Shown piece after piece: positions 1 through 10,936 of a DNA stretch of 64,000 bases. The DNA comes from Mugil cephalus (Eukaryota > Chordata > Actinopteri > Mugiliformes > Mugilidae): assembly GCF_022458985.1 (NCBI RefSeq), contig NC_061777.1, positions 18,441,668 through 18,505,667 of the forward strand, read 5' to 3'. Under the pieces are notes generated by a model. The model did not search any database. It was not told where the DNA came from and saw only the letters and a program-made list of their open reading frames with translations. A program made the translations under genes and the position numbers. The first letter of the stretch is position 1. Each line of letters begins with the position of its first letter.

Positions 1-41
1 TTTGTATTGATTCGATTTCAGAAACGCTACTTATGTTACAG

Positions 42-172
42 TTACAACGCTCCTTTACTGGATGCTGGGCCTTCTCCACCTTCTCTGCAAAAACACTGCT
101 GCCAGAAGATAAAAATAGTCGGCATCGCAACACCTACAAAAATGGCACCGAATGACCCAGTCAGTCCTAAAG
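42..172 (-). CDS. Possible terminal exon of an unidentified membrane protein
   Basis: On the minus strand an AG acceptor at 174-173 is followed by an open frame that ends in TAA at 44-42. It encodes about 42 residues. A hydrophobic stretch beginning LGLTGSFGAIFVGVAM is followed by a Trp, a short Cys-containing run (CFCREGGEG) and a polar tail. This resembles the last transmembrane segment and tail of a polytopic carrier, but I cannot name the family. It may belong to the same gene as the first exon at 2289-2435, which lies upstream on the same strand. The phases do not join directly (phase 0 donor, phase 1 acceptor), so at least one exon would have to lie between them, and I could not find it. 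It could also be a chance open frame. Confidence 0.3.
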
Positions 173-464
173 CTGGACACAGACAGACAGAAATTTGGAG
201 AATCTGAATTTAATCCAGAATAAGTTGACAAACTGAAGCCTTACAACAACTGATGCAAGGATAAGTTGTTTGGGATCTGTCCTGTAACCTTATTTGAGCT
301 TGTCTTTATGAAGACAAAACATTGTCCAGATCTTTGAGAATAATAAACATTAACTCCTTGACTCATTGACTCCTTTTTCCAGAACCTAATGAGTTTCAGA
401 CACATACATGTCATCATGTGTCCAATACCTGTACCCTGAATCCATAATGTGTATGTATATGTAT

Positions 465-468
<4 letters not shown>

Positions 469-498
<30 letters not shown>
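469..498. repeat. TG dinucleotide microsatellite
   Basis: About 15 uninterrupted TG units are seen directly. Confidence 0.95.
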
Positions 499-500
<2 letters not shown>

Positions 501-585
501 GATGTGTGTATGAAGACTTTAATACCATTAAAATGCACTGTTATGATTCCTGCAGATGAATATTTCTAGCCATAATGAAACTAAT

Positions 586-898
586 GTGGGCACGGAAAAT
601 TCCAGTGAAACACTTGTTAACATGTTGCGCACTTATCCAATCAATCAATCATACAAGTAGTGTTGAGAACATAATGTGTGGAAGTACGTCAATATGCCAC
701 TTCTCCCATTATACAGCTACATTATGCAACATCTACTACATCTATCCCAGCAGTAGTCAATCTCATCTCCACTACTGTCATAACATCCCGTAAAACCTTT
801 GTAAGCAGTTCTGCAGGATTATAAACTGAAACTACTATTAGTTTAGCTTTAGCTTGTGTATGTTGACCAAACATAAATTTATATTTTACTGGAAATTA
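586..898. repeat. Dispersed direct repeat, copy 1
   Basis: About 310 bases match 3453-3778 in the same orientation. The two copies share long identical blocks, for example the run reading GTCAATATGCCACTTCTCCC, with scattered substitutions and a small replaced segment near 645-690. Copy 1 runs straight into a LINE-like 3' tail, so the unit could be part of a retrotransposon. No coding capacity is evident. Confidence 0.85.
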
Positions 899-985
899 TA
901 AAGCGTCTTGAGACTATTTGTATTGTTATTGATGTTATATAAATAAAAAAACTGAAATGAATTGAATTGAACTGAATTGAATTCA
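890..985 (+). repeat. LINE-like 3' terminus with GAATT tail
   Basis: The segment AAAGCGTCTTGAGAC, then a TATATAAATAAA block, then a short (GAATT)n-like tail is the typical 3' end of a widespread teleost non-LTR retrotransposon family. This is recalled from family appearance, not from a search. Confidence 0.5.
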
Positions 986-2288
986 TGCATCTAAGGCAGG
1001 AATTCACAAGAAAAACCTTGTATAAAACTTTGGAAGTGTAACAATGTTGTTTCTTTCTTTCTTTGTTTTTCTGTAAGATACCAATAAGTGGAAATTCTGC
1101 AAGTGTGAAGTCTTGTAAACTTTAAGTTAAATAAAAAAAAATATATAATACAATAAAAATAATCGAATAATGAAAGAAGTTAAATATCAAGCTCTGCCAC
1201 TCTCTGTTTTCACATATTCCAAAGGTGTACAATGTATGTGAACCATTCATACATTGAACACATCATCAACATGTAACATGACCAATGCAGGCTAATGTGT
1301 TAGTTTTACTAGACCGAAATATTGTGTATTTAAATATGTGCCGTTAGCTGGAAGTTTCCTTCGCCATTATTGCATAGTCGCCGTTATCCAGCACAAGCAT
1401 ATCCGGTTTCTAGGCTTTGACTTCAAAATAAAAGCCGATTTTGTTTACCGACTATAAATCAGAAGCATGACAGTAAAAGTAACTTTTATGAGGCCATCCT
1501 CAGACTTAGGTTTAACATGTGTATATTTTGGTTAATGTTAGATAAATATAAAAGGGGGCACGTTGCTAGTTTAAGAAAAAAATAAAGAACAAAAAAAAAA
1601 AAAACATCCAGTGCAAATAAAATAGCTAATAGAGAACAAAATACAGGTCATGGGCTGGACAATTGTTTGATTCTTTTTTCTATGATGACCGCACACTACA
1701 GCTGACCATGGCAAAAATAACACGGTCATCAGCAGAAATCGGTTCACTATTAGTTACATAAGGCAAGTTGATCCACACTGATCCACTCAACTAAACACAC
1801 ATTTGTTGTGCAATTTGAGGAGCTACCTATAACAGATATATTTCCAATTCTGATCAAGGTGCAGGTTTCCTTACTGAAGGTCCTTCTATTATAAAAGTAT
1901 TAACTAATTTCAGTACAATAATTCAGGTAGTAAGCCCCCATTAATTTGACACGACATTAAAAGAAATACACGCAGAGATTAAATAACAGTTAAACGTGTT
2001 TTTGAAGTCGTACTCTACACTTTTGCCCTATGTTTTGAAGGAAACGACAGGAAGTGAGCCGCCAACCATTGACTTTTTGACAGTGAATCAATAACAACAG
2101 CGCAGGAAACTTGCAACGAGCTGGTTCTGCCATTACCGCTGACATCGTATTGCATGCAACAGTGAAAACACATTATAACATCAGATCAGATAAAATAAAT
2201 AAAAAGACACCCCGGCCACGGGTATCCACGCGTGTTCCTATGTGCATCTCTCTGTATGGTGTGTTTATGTGAGATTGCCTTCACCCAC

Positions 2289-2435
2289 CTCTTGCTCGGT
2301 GTCCCCCTGCTCCGACGCTCCAATTTCACTGGGCAGTTCGGCCAGATCTGTGACCCGAATGAGTCCGTCGTGGAGAAAAATGGTCTCCTCCTTCACCGAA
2401 AGCCACTGGGACGAATCCACGGCCCCGGAGCCCAT
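2289..2435 (-). CDS. First coding exon of an unidentified gene
   Basis: An ATG at 2435-2433 in good context (GAGAGCGATGG) opens 49 codons ending at a GTGGGT donor (2288-2287), phase 0. The peptide begins MGSGAVDSSQWLSVKEET and continues with HDGLIRVTDLAELP and an acidic end (SEQGDTEQE). It has no signal peptide or membrane segment and looks like a cytosolic N-terminus. The surrounding DNA is GC-rich compared with the flanks, as expected near a promoter. I do not recognise the family. Later exons would lie at lower coordinates, possibly including 42-172, or beyond the window edge. The open frame extends upstream of this ATG without another ATG in frame, so this start is preferred. Confidence 0.5.
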
Positions 2436-3331
2436 CGCTCTCTCCTCCGACAGTGATGCCAAAGGGGTCGAACATTAAAAATTCAGTGGCAGGATTACAG
2501 AAACGCCCTAGCTAGCTAGCGAGCGAGCTACAATAACATAAGTGCCGTAACTGTCGTTGTCTTATCTGACGACGGCGTTTGACCGCACAGACCGTAGCGC
2601 AAGGTTGAAAGCTGGGCAGTGACCAAGCAGTAGTGGCAGGTCCTCTTCACATTACATGGGTGCTCGTGTCCTGCTGACAGTGGCTGCTAGCTGTCTGGTT
2701 AGCTGGAGCGGAGCTAACTCACCGTACGCTATCGTTATAACGTTACCGTGCAGAGTGGGCGTGACACCCCTATTAAATCCGTTATTGCGTCGCACCGTTC
2801 AAACGGCAGTCTTTTCGGGGCGAACACTGCAACCGTAGCAATGTCCCTTCACGAGGAAATTGCGGTTAAGGACAACTCCTCCCCTGGCCCGGCCACCGCG
2901 TCCGTGGCTGGTGAAGATAATGAGAGTCACCAAGCTGTCAGAGCGACGCCATGTTTCCAGGGCCGACGAGCTGCTCCCAGAATGCACCACTGCTCAGAAT
3001 AAAAGCTGTCAAAAAATTCACGAGTTCACTTTGGGACCCAACGCCACCATTTATCAACAAAACACACTGGTGAAAACAAATGCTTTGTGATATAATGTTA
3101 TTTAGTATTCTAGCAAATGTTGTGTTTATAGAATTTTCTTTTTTCCCCCTTGTAGTGAGGTATACTGAGAGCCTACATTGCTGCAACAGTTACATATCCC
3201 AGTTTGAGATAATAAAGTATCTATCTGAACTAAATCCCCCTTCTTTATAATTATAATGTAATTAGTTAATAATTATATTCAAACAGTCTAAGAAAAAAAG
3301 GTAATTCAACTTGCATTATTCAGCCTAAAAT

Positions 3332-3868
3332 TAATGATAAAACTAATGATGAATGCCATAACCTTCATGAAGGGGAGAATACATGAAGGACTGTTGAACT
3401 GCATGCATTAATGAAGTAATTAAGAGGATATGCTGCACAATTGTATGAGGTCGTGGGCACAGAAAAGTCCAGTTAAACACTTGTTAACATGTTGCACACT
3501 TACCCAGTCAATGATCATCGAAGACTGAAGGTCTCTGCAGCTGTTATATAGTGGAAGTGCGTCAATATGCCACTTCTCCCATTAGACAGCTACATTATGC
3601 AACATCTACTACATCTACTCCAGCAGTAGTCAATCTCATGTCCACTACTGTCATAACATCCCGTAACACATTTGTAAGCAGTTCAATATGAGTTTCTGCA
3701 GGATCATAAACTGAAACTACAATGTAGCTTTGGTTTTGTATATTGACCAAACATGAATTTATATTTTGCCAGAATTTGTACACTGACTAAAATTAAAACT
3801 AATGAGGAATGCCATAACCTTAATGAACTAATAAAGAGTACATGCCACACAATTGTATGAGATTAGGC
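3332..3868. repeat. Nested direct-repeat structure with dispersed repeat copy 2
   Basis: Unit A at about 3332-3450 recurs in shorter form at about 3785-3868. Both contain AATGCCATAACCTT and end in CACAATTGTATGAG. Between them lies unit B (3453-3778), the second copy of the repeat at 586-898. The order is therefore A-B-A'. This could be an insertion that duplicated its flank, or a decayed tandem array of an A-B unit. Confidence 0.8.
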
Positions 3869-4322
3869 AAAAAAAAAAAAAGAAAGAAAAAAATAATGTA
3901 GATAAAAGCAAGAGTAAGACCATTACAAATAGAAAACATTGCAACTATGGATGGAACCCAAAAAGTATTTTATAAAATTGGTTCCCTAAATTCTGGAAGC
4001 TGACCCTGGGGGTGTTTGTTTTCCTTTCCGTTAAATAAAACCACTGTTATTGAAGCAGAAGCAACAGTAGTCATCTGATTAGTGAAAATGCAGTTGATCT
4101 GTGGCATTTGAATCAATTGCTGAACAGAAACCAAAACAAAAAATAAATAATTTTATTGCATTTTCATGTAGTACTTTCTTAAAACTTACATTCATGATTT
4201 ATGGTGACATTTATGTTTATATACTTACAGATGTAATAAGGTGTTCGGGGCTTTGAGTCCTTTAACACCGTGCTATTTTACACCATCGTAAAGAGGCCCT
4301 GAAATTCTGCATGAAATGCACA

Positions 4323-4328
4323 TTTATT
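4323..4328 (-). terminator. Candidate pla2g3 poly(A) signal
   Basis: TTTATT on the plus strand reads AATAAA on the minus strand, about 30 bases after the pla2g3 stop codon. Another AATAAA on the minus strand lies at 4157-4152. I cannot tell which is used. Confidence 0.4.
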
Positions 4329-4357
4329 GTTGGTGCACATAGCAGCTTAGTCTGTAA

Positions 4358-7300
4358 TCACCCAAGCTGTTCCATAACATCAGCTCTCCTTCCTAGCCTC
4401 AGGCATCGCTTATAAAGACTAACAGGAATCCTTCTTTTCCTGGCATTGCCAGGAATTCGTACCCCAGCACTCTCCTTTTCCTCTCTCTTCTTAAGTGCTT
4501 GATGTAGGTCAGAGGCTTTAGTGAAGCCTCTAGAGCATCTAGAAAAGAGACATATAAAAATATCAGCAGGAGAATCCAACCTATCTGTTATTCTGTTATT
4601 AAAGCAAACCGAGTTAACACAAAATTGTCTGACATTAACATAAACCTTTTCTTGTTGTGGCATTTTTTCTTCTTTGACAGAGAAAAGCACTGTTCAGAGA
4701 CGAAATCCACCAGGAGAGAGGAGAGAATACTGGGTTGCTTGAAGTTTGCAATCTGCACAGCCAGGCTGTAAAATTGACAGAAAATCAAGTTTATTCTTGT
4801 ATGTGAGGTTACAACTTGTAGAAATGGGTTCAGACATAAAATAGAGAAAGTGTCAGAGCGATTTAAATCTACCTATATGAACTGACAGAAAGATAAAGCT
4901 GCCCATTTTTAAACATACCGCAGATGGGAACGATGAACAATACCTGCTGTCAATCATACCCACTCAAGTGCAAACAAACTGCAGGACTGCAACATTACGG
5001 GATCCGCATTTTTTTTTTTTTTTTTTTTCAAGCAAGCAAAGCACAGACCCTTACCTCACATAATGTTACTTAAGCACTTTCCGTTTAGCTGCTTCACTTT
5101 TGACATTATTAGTAGAACTGGGCGACTGTTTAATTTATTAGCTACACCTGCGTCCGAATGGAGAACTAAGCCCAGGGCCTTGAACTCGTAAACCTGAATG
5201 GAATGCAGACATCATTAACATTATTGATTCCACCTGCACCATTTTATCCTGCTGAGATCCACCACATGTTAGTTGGGGAGAAAGCCGTAGATGGCAATTG
5301 TTACGGAAGAACCTGTCATTTTTAACGTGCATATTACATTGTGCTCCCGCTGTCTTTGTAGAGAGTGACGCTGCTTTTATGGTTACAGCACAATTATTTC
5401 CTTTGGTACAGAGCAGCAACGGTCTCAACATTGTGCTTTCAACTTAAACTAAATCGTGATTCATTTTACGTGATTTTCAGTCTGGCTAAATGTGGCAGTT
5501 GCCCTCGTTACTTCAAATACACAACACAGTCACAATGGATTATTTGGGGTGAAGGCTATTTTGTGTTACCGGCTGGTGCAATCACAGTGGTAGGCAGTCT
5601 TTGACTCCGTGTTGTGCAGATTGTATTTCTTCTCCAAAGGAGGGATTTTGAGTTCGCATTCATCCAGATGTCTGAGGCTTCCACACAGGAGCTGATTATC
5701 TGCAGGAACAAATAATTTCTTCAGATAATTGAGCATTTGATTGCTTGTTCGTGATTTTACGCTGCACCAAGGATAAACACTTTAATTGTTAAGCCTGTAG
5801 GGGGCAGAGCTAAATCAGCCTGCATGACCTCCATAGAGGAACACTGCTTCGAGTCACCTTTTTACAGGCCTCTGTGGAATTTTTATGAGCTACGCCAAGC
5901 TGCTACCAAACTTCCACATTTTCATACTTCCCACCTGGGAATACTCATTACAATAGATTAAGGGTTTTGATTGAAAACTTGAGCACTCACAAATAAATTA
6001 CTGTAATTAATAAATGAGACTTTTTCAAAGGATAAAATTCATTTTGATGGCTTTGAAGATTAGTGTCTCAAACTATTACTAGCCAGGGCGACAGACTGAT
6101 TTCACCAGTTAAATGGAAGACCTTATTTCAAATTTGAATGAATTTCAATAAAAAGTAGAAATTATAGTTTAGGTTAGGTCAAGTATAAATGGCTTAGGTC
6201 GCAGCGTCTATGTTCCACAGAGGTATAAACCACACACCACCAGCATCCACTCACCTGTCACGTTATGCATTGCCCTATTTTGCTTTAAAGCTCTCTCTGC
6301 CTGGATGTTTTTAGCTATGGTACTACCCATGTGCTCTTGGCCTGCACTGTTCCACAGCAGGCGTGAGTACGCTTGTTTATCTGTCTTGCCATCCGCATGA
6401 AGAGAGGCCGATGACCTTTGTTTCGTTGTGACAGGCGCTGGAAGAGTAGCCATATTCCCAAGCATTTCCAAAGTTTTCTGTTCTGAGGTTCCGGCCATCT
6501 TTTTGATAGGCAACAAGTCAGATGCTGTCTGTGTGATTGATAATCCATTTGTATCTGTTTCTTGTCCCTGACATGTTTTACAGTGCGCTTTAAAAGTGTC
6601 ACCCCCCACAGGCATCCTGGGCCCACAGCAGCGACTTTGCTTTGGAACGTTTTTCTTACTTTTGGTGGATTTGGTTACCCCTGTGACGGCTGTTGTTGGG
6701 TGAAGCTGATGTTTTGGCTTCTGTGTTGATGATGGAGCAGTTGTTGGGGTTGTAGCCGGCGTTTGTGGGTCAGACATAGTTTGCACACGTGGTGTATCAT
6801 CTCTGTTCTGCATGGTGTAATCTAAAAAGCCCTTTCTGATGCTCTTATTTTTTCCAGCTCTGCTTCTATTTGACAACAAGCTACTTTGAGAGGTATTTAA
6901 AAGAGCTGGTGCTGTGATTATTTGGGAGGTTGCATCCAGTTTATGGCGTCTTTTACATCCTTTCCCCTTCTTCCTTCTGTGGTAGAAAGTGTCTCCTCTG
7001 GGTGGGTCCCTCAAGAGGCAGCGATGATCAGTTTTGGATGACCTTCTCTGAGGGCTGGGGCATTTGACTCCATGCTGCCCCTCACTACTGGGTAACTTGT
7101 CTTGGTTAGTGTGCCCATATTTGCTTATAACATCTGACTCGTTGTAAGGGAGGGGGGGTTTGAAGACGGCATATGGAGCTTCTTTGGCTGCTTTGCACCT
7201 ATGATGAGTAAATGATCATATTAAAATAAAAAAAAAAAAAAAAGTAACAAATGTTTGTCATTTAGAACTTATATAGACCCTGTCCTTACAAATCAAATTA

Positions 7301-10032
7301 ATAAGAGGTTTGTTTACATTGCTATTTGGAATATGATAAGACATTTCAAGCAGGCATAATACCCTTCATACTTGGAAAATATCACTCACACACAGATTTA
7401 CAATTGCAATAGTGCAGTTTGCCAATACTGGAAATGGTAGAAACGTGGTTAGCCATTAATAGCTTCTTGTTTGTTAGACTATTAGTTTTGTAACCTCATA
7501 TATAATGTTGTGGTAAAAGGAGTGGAGATGTGACCTTCTTGATTTTGTGAGGTTTGCCAGATATCGGTTATTTTTATCTCCTACTCAGGCATCGTCTGAA
7601 AGTGTACACATTTTCATCTAAGGAGACACCTTCTTTTTTTACAGTTTAAACTCCTGAGACCCTCCGTCCTCATATGGGGACATGAAGTGCTTCAGTCTGC
7701 AGCCAATCATGGGACAAAAGTGTACAAACCTCAAAGGTGCTACAGCTTTATTTATGCTTATTAACTTTTCTACTTTGAATGACGTGCAAATTTAATTAAT
7801 TCTGTCAATAGAAACGAGCAACAACATGCTACAAATTAGCATGTACTCATCTGAGGACATTGGGATTTCATCATTTCTGTCTGTCACAGCAAAGTTCAGG
7901 TATTAAAATAAACAGTTTTATATTTTCTGGTGACTTTTGTGATATACAGAGAAATAATAGCTGTGTCCACATTGAGTCATAATATTTTTTTCCAAAACTA
8001 CTTCCTGTTTAAAGAAGATGCTTAGTTTTTATACTTCTTAGTTACAATTCATTTGAAATACCTTGGAAAAACTGCAATTTTTAAAAATTTGCATTGCAAA
8101 CAAAAGCTCGGGTCTCAGGATGTTAAACTAGCTGCTTTGTGGTGCTCTTGTAGTCAGAGCTTCAAACAGTAATGTCAGTGTGTCTCTTACATTCCCCACC
8201 AGTAATACTCAGTGCACCGCTTCAGCTGTTTGAGCTCAAAGCAGGGAACCCGCAGGATGTTAAAGAAGCTGTAGCCGACCATACTAGAAATGGTGTCATT
8301 GGAGCCAAGAAGGCACTGTCGAAACCTGGAAGGAGGAGAAAAAAATGAGAAGCCATGGTGAAGAAACGGTTGAGTCAATAAACACATGCACTTGCATGTC
8401 ACCGTATTTTATCTGCACCTTCTTATTAGTACATCGGTAACCTCCAATCGGCGAATGTGAATTAAAGCGTGTTTATGTTCTTTGTGGATGAACTCCAAGA
8501 GCTTGAGGGCAAACATCTAAGACTGCACTCTAGATGTGAGGGTAAAATCAGAAAGACATCTCTCTGACTTTTCATAATAAATTGTAAAAGAGGAATGGAA
8601 TGCCCAGGAAAGGCACACACAAAAAGGGCAAGCAACGTGTTCACTCTTGACAACAAATGTTTTTCCAGAGGGCAGACTGCAGTGATGTGTTTATCACTCC
8701 TGGATGAATAGGTAACATCACATAACCATTGGCTCTTTAACATGAATGGTTTTATACTTATAATGATAATATGATGTAATGTCCGCATTCCAGAGAAGAG
8801 CTCAAATTCATAGAAAGATAATCGATAGTGACACTTTAATGTTCAATCTTAAAGCTAATCTGTCCTATGTCTAACCAGAGCGCTATGGTGACAGGTCCAG
8901 GGCAGATGTGAATTACTAGCAGCAGGAGTTTCCCTGGAGGCGCTAGTCCAGTGTTAGATGCCCAAATGTGTGCATCCCTTGGCTCACCTTTGGTCACACT
9001 CACAGTGTGAGACGGTGAAGATGTTGGGGTTAAAGACTCCATAATTCACAGTGAAAGCTCGAATGATGTGCTGGCAGTGGTCGTGCTCACGGCAGCATCG
9101 GTCTGCATTCTCAAACATCCCTATGAACAAGAGCAACATTTGAACTTAATTACATATCAAAGGACGTTTGGTACAGAAGAAAATATTTGTCAAACACAGA
9201 TCACTAACCTGATTAGAAATTAAAAAAAAAAAAAAAAAAAAATCTGAAAACAAAAATCGTTGTCCTAAACTTGCTGCAGTGAAAGTAGGTGCATAAATGG
9301 GACAATGCATCATTATCATTTTATCATATTTATGTATGCTGTATGTTTCATTAGGCCTACTTTGCACACTACGAGGCTATAGCCTATAATATTGGACTGG
9401 AAAGAGCTCCTAAACTGTTCAGGTCCATATTCTACATTCCTTCAGAGGTCTCAACCTTCTTAAAAACGCTACAATACTGCACATATCCTTTTAAATACAA
9501 ATTAAAAATGTAAGAATTCATCATCCTCACCTAATTGTTCGTATCCCCCCGCTTTGCTTCCACTGCCGCACCACAGCGTTCCTGGTAATATCCAGGAGCG
9601 TTTCCTCCGAGTTTTCCCCGCTGCACCATCTCTTTCGTTTGCGCGCCTGGCGATCTTTGGCGCGGTGGAGGAGACGCAAGAGTTATCAGAAGCCAACAAC
9701 AGGCTAATATTTAAGCCTTGGTTGATCTCTTGACCCCAGGACTCGCTTCTCTCGCAAAGAGAGAGATATGTCTGCGTTACAAGTGGACTGGAATTTACTT
9801 CGCATGTTAAAAGTCGCATATCTTCGGACCACAGGGTGAGGTACAGGACGCGCACACCGGCTGCGTCCTGGCGCAGAAAAGTAACACGCCTCTGTCCATC
9901 GACGGGACTCGAAGCCAAACAGGAGGGTCCGATGGCATCTTGTGCTCTTGATAGAAAAAGCGATGATAAGAGGAAGGCAACTTCAAGCAGGCGTCCGCTT
10001 TTCACCTCAGCGTGTGGCTGTCCCGTTTTCAT
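4358..10032 (-). CDS. pla2g3: Group III secreted phospholipase A2 (complete)
   Basis: A Ca2+-dependent secreted enzyme that hydrolyses the sn-2 ester of phospholipids. Seven coding exons on the minus strand: 10032-9531, 9120-8988, 8325-8191, 7198-6255, 5699-5570, 4765-4646, 4538-4358. They total 2145 nt, giving 714 residues. A hydrophobic signal segment lies at about residues 14-29. A basic RRKR tetrad (142-145), a likely proprotein-convertase site, directly precedes the PLA2 domain. The Ca2+ loop is WCGSG (154-158) and the catalytic pair is in CCREHDHC (His180-Asp181). FRQCLLGSNDTIS and CTEYYWWGM follow, as in group III enzymes. Exon 4 (944 nt) encodes a long, Ser/Thr/Lys-rich low-complexity linker. 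The C-terminal exons carry LRHLDECELKIPP, HCDCTSR and VSLYKRCLRL, matching the human C-terminal domain. The protein is longer than human (about 509 residues), mostly through exon 4. All splice sites are GT-AG. Confidence 0.95.
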
Positions 10033-10264
10033 TTTCTGAAAAGACGAGCTCTTCCACGTTAATTATGACAGCAGTGCAATTAAAGGCGTCGGTCCCCGGG
10101 GGGAGACAGGTAAGCCTTTGAGAACACGGCTGGGGTTAGAGAAGGTTTCCCTATTGGTCTGGAGATATGGAGAAATTTGACACTCAATTCTGAGCGTGTC
10201 TGTCTGACGCATGTGATCCCGTGCGTTTTACCGAATTACACTACTTCATAAATCATAACAGAAA

Positions 10265-10291
10265 AAATAAATAAATAAATAAATAAATAAA
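10265..10291. repeat. AAAT tetranucleotide microsatellite
   Basis: About six tandem AAAT units are visible directly. Confidence 0.9.
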
Positions 10292-10457
10292 AGCAATAAA
10301 TTATACAAATCCAACCATGAATGAATCGAAATGACACGAAAAATAGAGAGAAAATCACAATGCAAGCAATACATTAACAAAAAAATACACAGTTCTTAAC
10401 AAATAAGTGCAGTTACTGTTAGTACAGTAACAATATATTTACTGAGTTACACCTACA

Positions 10458-10936
10458 TACAGCTATCATCCACAACATTAAAACTACCGACAGAAGTAAA
10501 TACAGTAAATGTGACAATAGAATGTTCTGCTGGGAAACTTTTGGAACTGGCATTCATTACTTAGACGTGTAGCACCCGTCTAGACCAGACCAGACACCCC
10601 CTCCCCATAGCAATCAGACTCCTTGATGGCAGCAGTCATCCCCAGCAGGTTTATAGGAACAACTCAACAAACAGCCCAAGGTGTTGACCTGGCCTCCAAA
10701 TTCACCACATCCCGAACTGATCAAGTATCTGTGGGATGCACTGGGACAAGCCTGACCCACAGAGGCTCCCCCCCTCAACCCACAGGACCTAAATGCCCCC
10801 AACAACATTGTGTTTCCAGACACCACAGGACACCCTCAGAAGGCCCATGTCCATTCTCTGATGAGTCACAACTGTTTTGGAGGGAGACCTACACAATATT
10901 AGGAAGGTGGTCGTAATGTAATGTCTGATCGGTGTA
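10458..10936. mobile_element. Non-autonomous, transposon-like repeat with imperfect terminal inverted repeats
   Basis: The left end TACAGCTATCATCCACAACA and the reverse complement of the right end TACACCGATCAGACATTACA align over 31 bases with about 22 identities. The 479-bp interior has no intact open frame. The right end (GGTGGTCGTAATGTAATGTC) is of a kind I recall as common in teleost genomes. The class is uncertain, since no transposase is present. Confidence 0.6.

Larger units (their letters stand above)
173..2288. other. Non-coding stretch with repeats
   Basis: I see no supportable exon here. The stretch holds a TG microsatellite (469-498), one copy of a dispersed direct repeat (586-898), a LINE-like 3' tail (890-985) and AT-rich DNA. 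It may be intron of a minus-strand gene whose first coding exon is at 2289-2435. Confidence 0.5.
2436..4357. other. Intergenic: CpG-richer putative promoter, then repeats
   Basis: From about 2436 to 3000 the DNA is GC-richer with CpGs, consistent with the 5' region of the minus-strand gene at 2289-2435. A minus-strand AAACATGGCGTC at about 2955-2944 resembles a YY1 site and would also make a four-codon upstream frame. From 3200 to 3900 there are direct repeats. The stretch next to 4358 is the likely 3' UTR of pla2g3. Confidence 0.5.

Noticed and set aside
6315-6626. A 103-codon minus-strand frame inside pla2g3
   Set aside because: It overlaps exon 4 of pla2g3 in another frame and has no homology or splice support. 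The pla2g3 frame is open through the whole exon and fits on both sides.
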